A stretch of DNA of 64,000 bases from Taklimakanibacter sp049323275 (GTDB lineage: Bacteria > Pseudomonadota > Alphaproteobacteria > Rhizobiales > Aestuariivirgaceae): NCBI GenBank assembly GCA_049323275.1, contig JBMOOM010000044.1, forward strand, positions 38,273-102,272, in the 5' to 3' direction. The notes beneath the pieces are model-generated. The model saw only the letters and a program-made list of their open reading frames with translations, searched no databases and was not told the DNA's origin. This document shows, piece by piece, positions 16,697-26,127 of this stretch. Made by a program: the position numbers and the translations under genes. Positions within the stretch are counted from its first letter, which is position 1. Each line of letters begins with the position of its first letter.

Positions 16697-17770
16697 ATGC
16701 GCGTTTCCGATTTCGATTTCGAGCTGCCGGACGAGCGCGTCGCGCTCAGGCCCGTCAATCCGCGCGATGCGGCGAAGCTGCTGGTCGTGCGCCCCGATAG
16801 TCTCGAAGACCGCATCTTCCACGATTTGCCGTCGCTGCTGCGTCCGGGCGACGTCCTGGTGTTCAACAAGACAAAGGTCATCCCCGCGGCGCTGACCGGC
16901 AACCGGATAGGGCGTGGCGACGCGCGGCCGCGGATCGAGGCGCTGCTGCATCAGCGTCTCGACGGATCGCGCTGGAAGGCTTTCGCCAAACCCGGCAAGC
17001 GGCTCGCGGTCGGCGACAAGATCCGCTTCGGCGCCGAGGGCCGCGTCTGCCTCCTGGGCGTGCTCGACGCCACGGTCGAGGAGAAGGGCGAAGGCGGCGA
17101 GATCACGCTCGCTTTCGATTTCCACGGCCCTATCCTCGATGAAGCCATTGCCGCTTTGGGCGACATGCCCTTGCCGCCCTATATCGCCGGCAAGCGCGAG
17201 CGCGACGAGCAGGATCGCGCCGACTATCAGACGATCTATGCCGAGGAAGAAGGCGCGGTCGCGGCCCCGACGGCCGGCCTGCACTTCACATCTGGTCTGA
17301 TGAAGTCGTTGCAAAATGCTGGGATCAAAGAGGAATTCGTCACGCTTCATGTCGGCGCCGGCACTTTCCTGCCGGTCAAGGTGGAGGATACGGCCGAGCA
17401 CAGGATGCATTCCGAATGGGGTGAGGTGCCGGCCGATGTCGTCGAGCGCCTGAAGGCGGCCAAAGTCCAAGGCGGGCGGATCATCCCCGTGGGTACGACA
17501 TCGCTCAGGCTTCTCGAAAGCGCTGCCCGTTCGGGCGAGCTCAAGGCCTTCCGCGACACGACCGATATCTTCATCACTCCCGGCTACCGCTTCAATGTGG
17601 CCGATCTGCTGATCACCAATTTCCACCTGCCGCGCTCGACGCTGTTCATGCTGGTTTCGGCCTTTGCCGGTCTCGAACGGATGAAGTCGGCCTATGCCCA
17701 TGCCATCCGGGAAAACTATCGGTTCTATTCCTATGGCGATGCGAGCCTGCTATTCCCCGCGCCATCATGA
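16697..17770 (+). CDS. queA: S-adenosylmethionine:tRNA ribosyltransferase-isomerase
   Basis: 357 residues. MRVSDFDFELPDERVALRP at the start, PGDVLVFNKTKVIPAAL, VAAPTAGLHFT and TTSLRLLESA, and the C-terminal NFHLPRSTLFMLVSAF are diagnostic QueA blocks. QueA moves the ribosyl part of SAM to 7-aminomethyl-7-deazaguanine in tRNA, giving epoxyqueuosine. It overlaps tgt by four bases (ATGA), coupling two consecutive steps of queuosine synthesis. Confidence 0.97.
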   Translation: MRVSDFDFELPDERVALRPVNPRDAAKLLVVRPDSLEDRIFHDLPSLLRPGDVLVFNKTKVIPAALTGNRIGRGDARPRIEALLHQRLDGSRWKAFAKPGKRLAVGDKIRFGAEGRVCLLGVLDATVEEKGEGGEITLAFDFHGPILDEAIAALGDMPLPPYIAGKRERDEQDRADYQTIYAEEEGAVAAPTAGLHFTSGLMKSLQNAGIKEEFVTLHVGAGTFLPVKVEDTAEHRMHSEWGEVPADVVERLKAAKVQGGRIIPVGTTSLRLLESAARSGELKAFRDTTDIFITPGYRFNVADLLITNFHLPRSTLFMLVSAFAGLERMKSAYAHAIRENYRFYSYGDASLLFPAPS

Positions 17771-18894
17771 GCGAAGGTTTCTCTTTCACACTCCACAGGA
17801 CCGACGGCGCGGCACGGCGCGGCGCCATCGCCACCGGACGGGGCGAGATCCGCACCCCGGCCTTCATGCCGGTCGGCACCGCCGGCACGGTCAAGGGGCT
17901 TTATCCCGAGCAGGTGCGCGAGACGGGCGCCGACATCATCCTCGGCAATGTTTACCATCTGATGTTGCGTCCCGGTCCGGAGGAAGTGGCGAAGCTGGGC
18001 GGTTTGCATAAATTCGCCAACTGGCCGCGGCCGATCCTCACCGATTCCGGCGGCTTCCAGATCATGTCGCTCGCCAAGTTGCGCAAGATCTCGGAGAAGG
18101 GCGCCGTCTTCCAGTCGCATATCGACGGGCGCAAATACGAGCTCACGCCTGAGCGCTCGATGGAGATACAGCGGCTGCTCGGCTCCGACATCCAGATGCA
18201 GCTCGACGAATGCCTGATGTATCCCCATACCGACAAGGATGCCGAGCGCGCCATGCAGCTGTCGCTGCGCTGGGCCGAGCGCTCGCGCCAGGCCTTCGGC
18301 AAGCAGCCGGGGAAAGGCAATTTCGGCATCGTCCAGGGCGGCGTGAATGAAAGGCTGCGGCGCATCTCGGCCGAGGGACTGACCGCCATCGGCTTCGAGG
18401 GTTATGCGATCGGCGGCCTCGCGGTGGGCGAGGGTCAGGCGCTGATGCTGCAGACGATCGAGAAGACCGTGCCGCATCTGCCGGCCGACCGGCCGCGCTA
18501 CCTGATGGGCGTCGGTACGCCCGAGGACATTCTCGAGGCGGTGGCGCGCGGCGTCGACATGTTCGACTGCGTGATGCCGACGCGCTCCGGCCGCCACGGC
18601 CAAGCCTTCACCCGCTTCGGCAAGATCAATCTGCGCAATGCGCGCCATGCCGACGATCCGCGCCCGCTCGACCCCAAAAGCCCGTGCCCGGCGCTGTCGG
18701 TCTATTCCAGGGCCTATCTGCATCACCTGATCCGCTCGGGCGAGCTTCTCGGCATGATGCTGCTCTCCTGGGCCAATATCGCCTATTACCAGTCGCTCAT
18801 GCAGGGCATCCGCGACGCCATCGACCAGGGCCGGTTCGAGGAGTTCCGGCTTGCGACCAAGGCACAGTGGCAGCGGGGCGATATTTCCGCCTAG
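17767..18894 (+). CDS. tgt: Queuine/preQ1 tRNA-ribosyltransferase (Zn-site residues missing)
   Basis: 375 residues with the catalytic TDSGGFQIMSL, QGGVNERLR, VGTPEDILEAV and DCVMPTRSGRHGQAF blocks that hold the two active-site aspartates. It exchanges guanine 34 of GUN anticodons for preQ1. The structural zinc site of the E. coli and Zymomonas enzymes (CxCxxC plus His) reads SPCPALS at residues 305-311 with Ala336 in place of the histidine, so only one of four ligands (Cys307) remains. The fold around it (YSRAYLHHLIRSGE) is intact. Start overlaps queA. Confidence 0.97.
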   Translation: MSEGFSFTLHRTDGAARRGAIATGRGEIRTPAFMPVGTAGTVKGLYPEQVRETGADIILGNVYHLMLRPGPEEVAKLGGLHKFANWPRPILTDSGGFQIMSLAKLRKISEKGAVFQSHIDGRKYELTPERSMEIQRLLGSDIQMQLDECLMYPHTDKDAERAMQLSLRWAERSRQAFGKQPGKGNFGIVQGGVNERLRRISAEGLTAIGFEGYAIGGLAVGEGQALMLQTIEKTVPHLPADRPRYLMGVGTPEDILEAVARGVDMFDCVMPTRSGRHGQAFTRFGKINLRNARHADDPRPLDPKSPCPALSVYSRAYLHHLIRSGELLGMMLLSWANIAYYQSLMQGIRDAIDQGRFEEFRLATKAQWQRGDISA

Positions 18895-18929
18895 ACTCTG
18901 GGCGGATCACCCCGACGGAGGCACATCCG

Positions 18930-19409
18930 ATGAAAATGAGTGGCGAAGAGATCATCCCGGCATCGCGCGACGCGGTCTGGAAGGCGTTGAACGATCCCGA
19001 TATCCTCAAACGGGCGATCCCCGGCTGCGAAGAGATCACCAAGCACTCCGATACCGAGCTCGAAGCCAAGGTCACCGTCAAAGTGGGGCCGGTCAAGGCG
19101 AATTTCACCGGCAACGTCAAGCTCACCGACCTCAATCCGCCGGCGAGCTACCGGATTTCGGGCGAGGGCAAGGGCATTGCCGGCCTCGCCAATGGCGGCG
19201 CCGATGTGCGCCTCGAGGAGGTCGAGGGCGGCACGAAGCTCTCCTATGACGTCGATGCGCAAGTGGGCGGCAAGCTCGCCATGCTGGGCTCGCGCCTCAT
19301 CGATTCCAGCGCGCGCTCGCTCGCCACCCAGTTCTTCGACAAATTCGCCAAGATCGTCGGTGGTGCGCCGGAAGACGAAGATCCCAAGGCGAAGAAGAAA
19401 AAGCGCTGA
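18930..19409 (+). CDS. CoxG/SRPBCC-family protein (carbon monoxide dehydrogenase subunit G-like)
   Basis: 159 residues, with GGAGG about 10 bases before the ATG. MKMSGEEIIPASRDAVWKAL and DPDILKRAIPGCEEI near the start are the hallmark of the CoxG family, which has a START/SRPBCC-like cavity fold. In CO-oxidising bacteria CoxG is linked to membrane placement of CO dehydrogenase, but no cox structural genes are here, so the role is open. The C-terminus is strongly basic (KAKKKKR). The stop abuts the stop of the convergent small membrane gene in a TGATCA palindrome. Confidence 0.8.
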   Translation: MKMSGEEIIPASRDAVWKALNDPDILKRAIPGCEEITKHSDTELEAKVTVKVGPVKANFTGNVKLTDLNPPASYRISGEGKGIAGLANGGADVRLEEVEGGTKLSYDVDAQVGGKLAMLGSRLIDSSARSLATQFFDKFAKIVGGAPEDEDPKAKKKKR

Positions 19410-19604
19410 TCAGAGCTGGTAGCCGAAAAGATGCAGGCCGAGAAAGATCGCGGTGAAGATCGCCGCATAGGCCAGCGCGACAAGGAAAATAGCCTGATGC
19501 AGGAGGCGCAGCCAGGGCGGCGCGATCTTGAGGCGCCGGTGCAGCCCGAACAGCAGTGACACCAGGAGCACGGCGACGGCGAGGATCATCAATCTGATCA
19601 GCAT
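19410..19604 (-). CDS. Small two-helix membrane protein
   Basis: 64 residues. Two hydrophobic segments (about residues 3-20 and 38-60) flank a basic turn (HRRLKIAPPWLR), a typical two-pass inner-membrane protein. It begins seven bases after the stop of the polyamine-type ABC permease on the same strand, so it is likely the last gene of that operon. No family recognised; it may be an accessory transporter subunit. The reading frame is well supported by its composition. Confidence 0.6.
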   Translation of the reverse strand: MLIRLMILAVAVLLVSLLFGLHRRLKIAPPWLRLLHQAIFLVALAYAAIFTAIFLGLHLFGYQL

Positions 19605-19610
19605 CTGCGT

Positions 19611-20415
19611 CTATTTTCCGCCGCCGGCCACATGTTCGCCGTCGCGCGTCAGATAATAGGCGAAGAGAATGGGGATGAAGGTCACGGCGATCACGAAGAT
19701 GGCGACGACATTGGTCACCGGGCGCTGGCGCGGCCGGATGAGCTCGGTCAGCATCCAGATCGGCAAGGTCGCCTGCTGGCCGGCGGTGAAGGTGGTGACG
19801 ATCACCTCGTCGAAGGAGAGCGCGAAAGCCAGCATGCCGCCGGCGAGAAGGGCCGAGCCGATATTGGGCAGCACCACGTAACGGAAGGTCTGGAAGCCGT
19901 CGGCGCCCAGATCCATCGAGGCCTCGATCAGGCTGCCGGCGGTGCGCCGGAACCGGGCCAGCGCGTTGTTGTAGACGACGACGATGCAGAAGGTGGCGTG
20001 GCCGAGCACGATCGTCCAGAAGGAGAAGTCGAAATCCATGATGTTGAAGGCAGAGCGCAGCGCGATGCCGGTGATGATGCCGGGAAGTGCGATCGGCAGG
20101 ATGAAGAGCAGCGAGATGTAATCGCGGCCGAAGAAGCGGGCGCGCGCCACTGCCGCCGCCGCGCAGGTGCCGAGCACCAATGCGATGGCGGTGGCGATCG
20201 AGGCCACCTTCACCGACAGCCAGAGCGCGTTCCAGATGTCCTGGCGCTCCCACACGGCGCCGAACCATTTGAGCGTCAGGCCCGGCGGCGGGAACTGGTA
20301 GCTCTTCTCCTCGGTGGTGAAGGCATAGAGAAAGATCAAGAGCAGCGGCACGTGCAGGAACAGGAGGCCGGCAATGGCGGCGAAGCTCAAGGCGCGAGGG
20401 GCGCGCTGGCCGCGT

Positions 20416-20426
<11 letters not shown>
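19611..20426 (-). CDS. ABC transporter permease, spermidine/putrescine type (PotC-like)
   Basis: 271 residues with six hydrophobic segments. The EAA-type cytoplasmic loop EASMDLGADGFQTFRYVVLP is visible near residues 160-180, followed by AFALSFDEVIVTTF, a strong PotC/PotI signature. With the partner permease, ATPase and binding protein upstream it forms an importer for polyamines or similar small cations. It overlaps the preceding permease by 11 bases. Confidence 0.92.
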
Positions 20427-21362
<936 letters not shown>

Positions 21363-21366
<4 letters not shown>

Positions 21367-22370
21367 GTTTCGTCCTCCATGGCGTGGAGTGCCTCGGCCG
21401 GCCACTGCAAGGTGACGGTGTCGCCGATATTGACGGCGCCCAAGGAGGAGGGGGCGGAGACGGCGATCGTCTGGCCCGCCGCCTCGGTATTCACCCGTGT
21501 GACCGCACCCTGATAGTGGATGGAGCTGACGACGGCCTCGACGGCGTGGTCCCCGGACCTCGCGCCGCCTGCCGCGATGGTGATCTTCTCCGGCCTGAGG
21601 CTCACCCATTTGCCCGGACCGCCGGTCCGTTGGGTGAAGTCCGGCGGCAGCACATTGGAGGAGCCGACGAAATCGGCGACGAAGCGGGTGCGCGGCCGCT
21701 CATAGATATCTTTCGGCGCGCCGACCTGGACGATCCTGCCCTGGTTGAAGATGGCGACGCGGTCGGCCATCGACAAGGCCTCGCCCTGGTCATGGGTGAC
21801 GAAGACGAAGGTGATGCCGAGATTGCGCTGCAGGGTCTTGAGCTCGACCTGCATCTGCTCGCGCAGCTTGAGGTCGAGGGCGCCGAGCGGCTCATCGAGG
21901 AGCAGCACCTTGGGCTCGTTCACCAGCGCCCGGGCGAGCGCCACGCGCTGGCGCTGGCCGCCCGAGAGCTGCGAGGGCCGGCGCGCCTCGAAGCCCTCGA
22001 GCTCGACGAGATCGAGCGCCTCGAGCGCCTTCGCCTCGCGGGCCTGGCGCGCGACACCCTTGACCATCAGCCCATAGGCGACATTGTCCAGGATGTTCAT
22101 ATGCGGGAAGAGCGCATAGTCCTGAAAGACGGTGTTCACGTTGCGCCGGTAGGGCGGCAGCCCTTCGGCGGTCTCGCCGAAGATCTCGATATGGCCGCTG
22201 GTCGGCTGCTCGAAGCCGGCGATGAGCCGCAGGCAGGTGGTCTTGCCCGAGCCCGACGGGCCGAGCATGGCGAAAAATTCGCCCGGCGCAATGTCGAGCA
22301 CGACATCGTCGACCGCGCGAACCGAGCCGAAATGGCGCGAGACGTTCTGGAAGGAAACTGCGCTTGTCAT
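21363..22370 (-). CDS. ABC transporter ATP-binding protein, spermidine/putrescine type (PotA-like)
   Basis: 335 residues. Walker A GPSGSGKTT (about 38-46), Q-loop FQDYALFPH, signature LSGGQRQRVALARAL, Walker B VLLLDEPLGALD and the H-loop VTHD are all present. The C-terminal 100 residues form a TOBE-type regulatory domain, as in PotA/PotG. It couples ATP hydrolysis to the two permeases downstream. The ribosome site falls in the 3' arm of a hairpin that follows the binding-protein gene. Confidence 0.94.
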
Positions 22371-22377
22371 GAGAGGA

Positions 22378-22403
22378 GCTCCCGCCGGCAGACCAGCGGG
22401 AGC
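22378..22403 (-). promoter_or_regulatory. Hairpin between binding-protein and ATPase genes
   Basis: GCTCCCGC and GCGGGAGC are perfect 8-base complementary arms with a 10-base loop, in the 42-base gap between the PotD-like and PotA-like genes. On the minus strand the second arm contains the GGGAG that could serve as the ribosome site of the ATPase gene. Such hairpins often stabilise the binding-protein part of an ABC mRNA and lower expression of what follows. Confidence 0.5.
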
Positions 22404-22412
22404 CTTCGTCGC

Positions 22413-23573
22413 TCAGCGGCCGCCGAGCACGGCGATATAGTCGGACACCCAGCGGTAATAGGGCACGCAGCCGGCGCTCTGGCTGGCGCATTTGGAGACC
22501 GGGGTGCGCCAGAAATGGATCTTCTCGAAATTGCCGAAGCCGTTGGTGTCGCAGCCCTGGTCGGTCAGCAGCGCATTGCCCTTGCAGGCGGCGGGGACCG
22601 CCGGCACGGAGCCGAACCAGGCGGCGAGGTCACCCTGCACCTTGGGGCTCAGCGAATGCTCGAGCCACATATAGGCGCAGTTCGGGTTGGCGGCTTCCGA
22701 ATGCATCATCGTCGTGTCGGCCCACCCGGTGGCGCCTTCTTCCGGGAAGGTCGAGGCGACCGGCTGCTTGTCGGCCACCAGCAGGTTCACCTGGAACGGC
22801 CAGGCGGAGGAGGCCGCGACGCCTTCATTCTTGAAGTCGTCGATCTGGATGAAGGCATCATGCCAGTAGCGGCCGACCAGCTTGCGCTGGGCGCGCAGCA
22901 ATTCGAGCGCCGCCTTGTATTGATCCTCATTGAGCTCATAGGGGTCCTTGATGCCGAGCTCGGGCTTGTGCTTCATCAAATAGAGTGCCGCATCGGCGAT
23001 ATAGATAGGGCCGTCGAAAGCCTGAACGCGGCCCTTGTTCGACTTGCCGTCGGGAAGATTCTGCTCCTCGAAGACGACGCTCCAGCTCTTCGGCGCCTCC
23101 TTGAACACATTGGTGTTGTAAGCGAGCACATTCGGGCCCCATTGGTAGGGCACGCCATAATGAACGCCGTCGACGGTGAACCAGGGCGCGTTCTGCAGGC
23201 GCTCATCGACCGTCTTGTAGGAGGGGACCAGGTCGGTATTGATCGGCTGCACGCGCTTGCCGGAGACGAGGCGGAGCGAAGCGTCGCCGGAAGCCGTCAC
23301 CAGATCGAAGCCGCCCTCGTTCATCAGGGCGACCATTTCGTCCGACGTTCCGGCGGTCTTAACATTGACCTTGCAGCCGGTCTTCTTCTCGAAATCCGTC
23401 ACCCAGTCGTAATTCTTGTCGCTTTCGCCGCGTTCGATATAGCCGGGCCAGGCGACGATGTTGACCTGGCCTTCGCCGGGGCCGATTTCCTTCTTCATCT
23501 CGGCCGCGCCGGCGATGCCCGAGAGCGCGGCGATCGCTATCACGGAAACGAAAGTACGCTTCAACGAATTCAT
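22413..23573 (-). CDS. Periplasmic substrate-binding protein, spermidine/putrescine type (PotD-like)
   Basis: 386 residues from the ATG at 23573, preceded by GGAGGAAGG. The signal peptide is residues 1-23 (SVIAIAALSGIAGAA). VNIVAWPGYIERG starts the mature binding-protein fold, and VPYQWGPNVLAYN and EGATGWADTTMM match PotD/PotF-like proteins. It captures the ligand and delivers it to the permease pair encoded downstream. The C-terminal third has several cysteines (about 303, 331, 342, 361, 366) that may form disulfides, which is more than usual. A divergent 8-oxoguanine-type deaminase hints that the ligand may be a purine-like or amine compound. Confidence 0.9.
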   Translation of the reverse strand: MNSLKRTFVSVIAIAALSGIAGAAEMKKEIGPGEGQVNIVAWPGYIERGESDKNYDWVTDFEKKTGCKVNVKTAGTSDEMVALMNEGGFDLVTASGDASLRLVSGKRVQPINTDLVPSYKTVDERLQNAPWFTVDGVHYGVPYQWGPNVLAYNTNVFKEAPKSWSVVFEEQNLPDGKSNKGRVQAFDGPIYIADAALYLMKHKPELGIKDPYELNEDQYKAALELLRAQRKLVGRYWHDAFIQIDDFKNEGVAASSAWPFQVNLLVADKQPVASTFPEEGATGWADTTMMHSEAANPNCAYMWLEHSLSPKVQGDLAAWFGSVPAVPAACKGNALLTDQGCDTNGFGNFEKIHFWRTPVSKCASQSAGCVPYYRWVSDYIAVLGGR

Positions 23574-23612
23574 GATGACCTTCCTCCACCGAGCCAATAT
23601 GATTTTAACACG

Positions 23613-23672
23613 CACTGAATGGCTCTCTTCAGTGTGCCGCGCGGTCCTCAGTATGCTGCTGATATTGCAGCA
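23613..23672. promoter_or_regulatory. Two dyads in the divergent promoter of the ABC importer and deaminase
   Basis: CACTGAA (23613-23619) pairs with TTCAGTG (23628-23634), and TGCTGC (23654-23659) pairs with GCAGCA (23667-23672). Both lie in the 182-base region between the divergent genes and could be binding sites of a shared regulator. No regulator gene is adjacent, so this is a tentative call. Confidence 0.35.
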
Positions 23673-23755
23673 AACTGGGCTATGGTTGCGGCAACGTTAG
23701 CTTGTCTGCCCGGGGAAGGGAAGTGGCATAAAGTGTTAAGGAGAACGGGTGATCG

Positions 23756-25093
23756 ATGGTCCTGTGGGTGAAGGATCCGCTGGCGATCCTGGCCGAAAAT
23801 GCCGAGCGCGGCGTCGTCATCGACGGTGCGCGCATCGTGGAGCTGGTGGCGAAAGGACGGGAGCCGGCGTCGTCGATCGACGAGACCTTCGAGGCCGGGC
23901 GCCATGTCGTCCTGCCGGGACTCGTCAACACGCATCATCATTTCTATCAGACGCTCACCCGCGCCCATCCGCGGGCGATCAACAAGGAGTTGTTCGCCTG
24001 GCTCCAGACTCTCTACCCGGTCTGGGCGCGGCTGCGGCCCGAGGATCTCGCCGTCGCCACGCGGCTCGCTTTGACCGAGCTCCTGATGTCCGGCGTGACC
24101 ACGACATCCGACCATCATTATGTCTTTCCCGCCGGGCTCGACGAGGCCGTCGACATCCAGGTCGCGGAGGCGCGCCGCGCCGGCCTGCGCATGACGGTCA
24201 CGCGCGGCTCGATGAATCTGTCGGTCAAGGACGGTGGACTGCCGCCCGATTCGGTGGTGCAGGACGAAGATGCGATCCTCGCCGATTGCGCGCGTGTCAT
24301 CGGGCGTCACCACGAGCGCGGCGAGGGGGCGATGATCCAGATCGCGCTGGCGCCATGCTCGCCCTTCTCGGTCACCAGGGGGCTCATGCGGGCGACCGCC
24401 GAGCTCGCCGAGACGCATGATTGCCGCCTCCATACACATCTGGCCGAAACCCGGGACGAGGACGCCTATTGCCGCGAGGTCTTCGGCATGTCGCCGCTCG
24501 ACTATCTCGAGGATACGGGCTGGCTCACGGGGCGCAGCTGGCTCGCCCATGGCATCCATTTCACCGACAGCGATATTGCGCGGCTCGGCCGCCATGGCGT
24601 CGGCGTGTGCCATTGTCCGACCTCCAACATGCTGCTGGCCTCCGGACGCTGCCGGAGCTGCGAACTCGAGGCGGCCGGCGCGGCGCTCGGCCTCGGCGTC
24701 GACGGCTCCGCCTCCAATGACAGTTCCAATCTCATGGAAGGCGTCCGCCACGCTCTGCTCGTCAACCGGCTGACCTATGGGACGGAGGTGACCCATCTCG
24801 ACGCCTTGCGCTGGGCGACGCAGGGTTCGGCGCGCTGCCTGGGGCGGGACGATGTCGGGATCATCGGCGTCGGCAAACAGGCGGATCTGGCACTCTTCGC
24901 CTTGGATGAACTGCGTTTTTCGGGCGCCGGCGATCCGCTGGCGGCGCTCGTTCTGTGTGGGGCGCACCGGGCCGACCGGGTCATGGTCGCCGGGCGCTGG
25001 AAAGTGACCGAGGGAATACCGGTCGGCGTCGATCTGGAGCGGCTCCGGGCCGATCACGGAGCGGCAGCCGGCAGGCTCATCATGTTGGATTGA
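23756..25093 (+). CDS. 8-oxoguanine deaminase-like amidohydrolase
   Basis: 445 residues, amidohydrolase superfamily with the metal-binding NTHHHFYQTLTRA (His60, His62), HTHLAET, HGIHFTDSDI and the late aspartate in GVDGSASNDSSNLM. CPTSNMLLASG and the whole order match the TRZ/ATZ subgroup, and NTHHHFYQTLTRA with ELFAWLQTLYPVWARL is the pattern of 8-oxoguanine deaminases, which convert 8-oxoguanine to urate. AAGGAG lies 12 bases before the ATG. It is divergent from the PotD-like importer, which may bring in its substrate. An atrazine-chlorohydrolase-like activity cannot be excluded. Confidence 0.85.
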   Translation: MVLWVKDPLAILAENAERGVVIDGARIVELVAKGREPASSIDETFEAGRHVVLPGLVNTHHHFYQTLTRAHPRAINKELFAWLQTLYPVWARLRPEDLAVATRLALTELLMSGVTTTSDHHYVFPAGLDEAVDIQVAEARRAGLRMTVTRGSMNLSVKDGGLPPDSVVQDEDAILADCARVIGRHHERGEGAMIQIALAPCSPFSVTRGLMRATAELAETHDCRLHTHLAETRDEDAYCREVFGMSPLDYLEDTGWLTGRSWLAHGIHFTDSDIARLGRHGVGVCHCPTSNMLLASGRCRSCELEAAGAALGLGVDGSASNDSSNLMEGVRHALLVNRLTYGTEVTHLDALRWATQGSARCLGRDDVGIIGVGKQADLALFALDELRFSGAGDPLAALVLCGAHRADRVMVAGRWKVTEGIPVGVDLERLRADHGAAAGRLIMLD

Positions 25094-25118
25094 CCAAATT
25101 TTTAATTGCGTGATAAGC

Positions 25119-25128
25119 NNNNNNNNNN
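25119..25128. other. Assembly gap (10 N)
   Basis: Ten undetermined bases between the deaminase gene and the amino-acid ABC ATPase gene. The length may be a placeholder rather than a real distance, so a promoter or even a gene could be missing here. Confidence 0.99.
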
Positions 25129-25163
25129 AGAAACATAAACCGTGGGAACGTTAAGGGGTGATC

Positions 25164-25943
25164 ATGGGCAGTTCTAACGGACAGCCGGCGGTCGTTGTTG
25201 AGGGGTTGCATAAGAGTTTCGGAGACCTCGAGGTTCTCAAAGGCGTATCGCTGACGGCCCATGAAGGCGATGTCGTGTCGATGATCGGCGCCTCCGGCTC
25301 AGGCAAGAGCACGTTTCTGCGCTGCATCAATTTTCTCGAAATGCCGACCCAGGGCCGCATCCAGGTCACCGGCGAAGAGATCAGCCTGAAGACGGGCCAT
25401 GACGGCAATCTCCATCCCACAGACCGGCGTCAGCTGGAGCGAATCCGCACCCGTCTCGGCATGGTGTTCCAGTCGTTCAACCTCTGGCCGCATCTCAATG
25501 TGCTGGAGAATGTGATCGAGGCGCCGGTGCATGTGCTCAAGGTGCCGAAGGCGGAGGCTATCGAGCGGGCGGAGGCGCTGCTCCAGAAGGTCGGTCTCTA
25601 CGAGAAGCGCACGCAATATCCGGCCTTCCTGTCGGGCGGCCAGCAGCAGCGCGCCGCCATCGCCCGCGCGCTGGCGATGAACCCCAAGGTGATGCTGTTC
25701 GACGAGCCGACCTCGGCGCTCGATCCCGAGCTCGTCGGCGAGGTGCTGAAGGTCATCCGCGATCTGGCGCTCGAAGGGCGCACGATGATTCTCGTCACCC
25801 ACGAGATGAAGTTCGCGCGCGACGTGTCGTCCCACGTGATCTATCTGCATAAGGGACTCATCGAGGAGGAGGGGCCGCCGGGCCAGGTCTTTGGGTCGCC
25901 GAAGAGCGACAGATGCAGGCAATTCGTATCGGGCATTCACTAG
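25164..25943 (+). CDS. ABC transporter ATP-binding protein, polar amino-acid type
   Basis: 259 residues from the ATG at 25164 with AAGGGG seven bases upstream. Walker A GASGSGKST, Q-loop FQSFNLWPHLNVLENV, signature LSGGQQQRAAIARAL, Walker B VMLFDEPTSALDPELVGEVL and VTHEM identify the HisP/GlnQ group. It powers the two permeases and binding protein that follow. It starts about 35 bases after the sequencing gap, so its promoter may be incomplete in this assembly. Confidence 0.94.
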   Translation: MGSSNGQPAVVVEGLHKSFGDLEVLKGVSLTAHEGDVVSMIGASGSGKSTFLRCINFLEMPTQGRIQVTGEEISLKTGHDGNLHPTDRRQLERIRTRLGMVFQSFNLWPHLNVLENVIEAPVHVLKVPKAEAIERAEALLQKVGLYEKRTQYPAFLSGGQQQRAAIARALAMNPKVMLFDEPTSALDPELVGEVLKVIRDLALEGRTMILVTHEMKFARDVSSHVIYLHKGLIEEEGPPGQVFGSPKSDRCRQFVSGIH

Positions 25944-26127
25944 CGCGGAATTGTGGGCCGGATTGATTCGATCCAGACCCGCCGCGATCCACTTGTCTCT
26001 GCAACTTTCGGACCCGTTTGCAACCTTTCGACAACGTGCTTTAGTTTGGCGGCGCACCTGAAGACAGGGCGCCTGGGCTTTAACAAGAACCGGATCGAAT
26101 GATCCAATACTAGGGAGAACAAAGACG

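Noticed and set aside
21384..23618. A 744-codon open frame antisense to the PotA/PotD-like genes
   Set aside because: Shadow of two well supported genes; biased composition.
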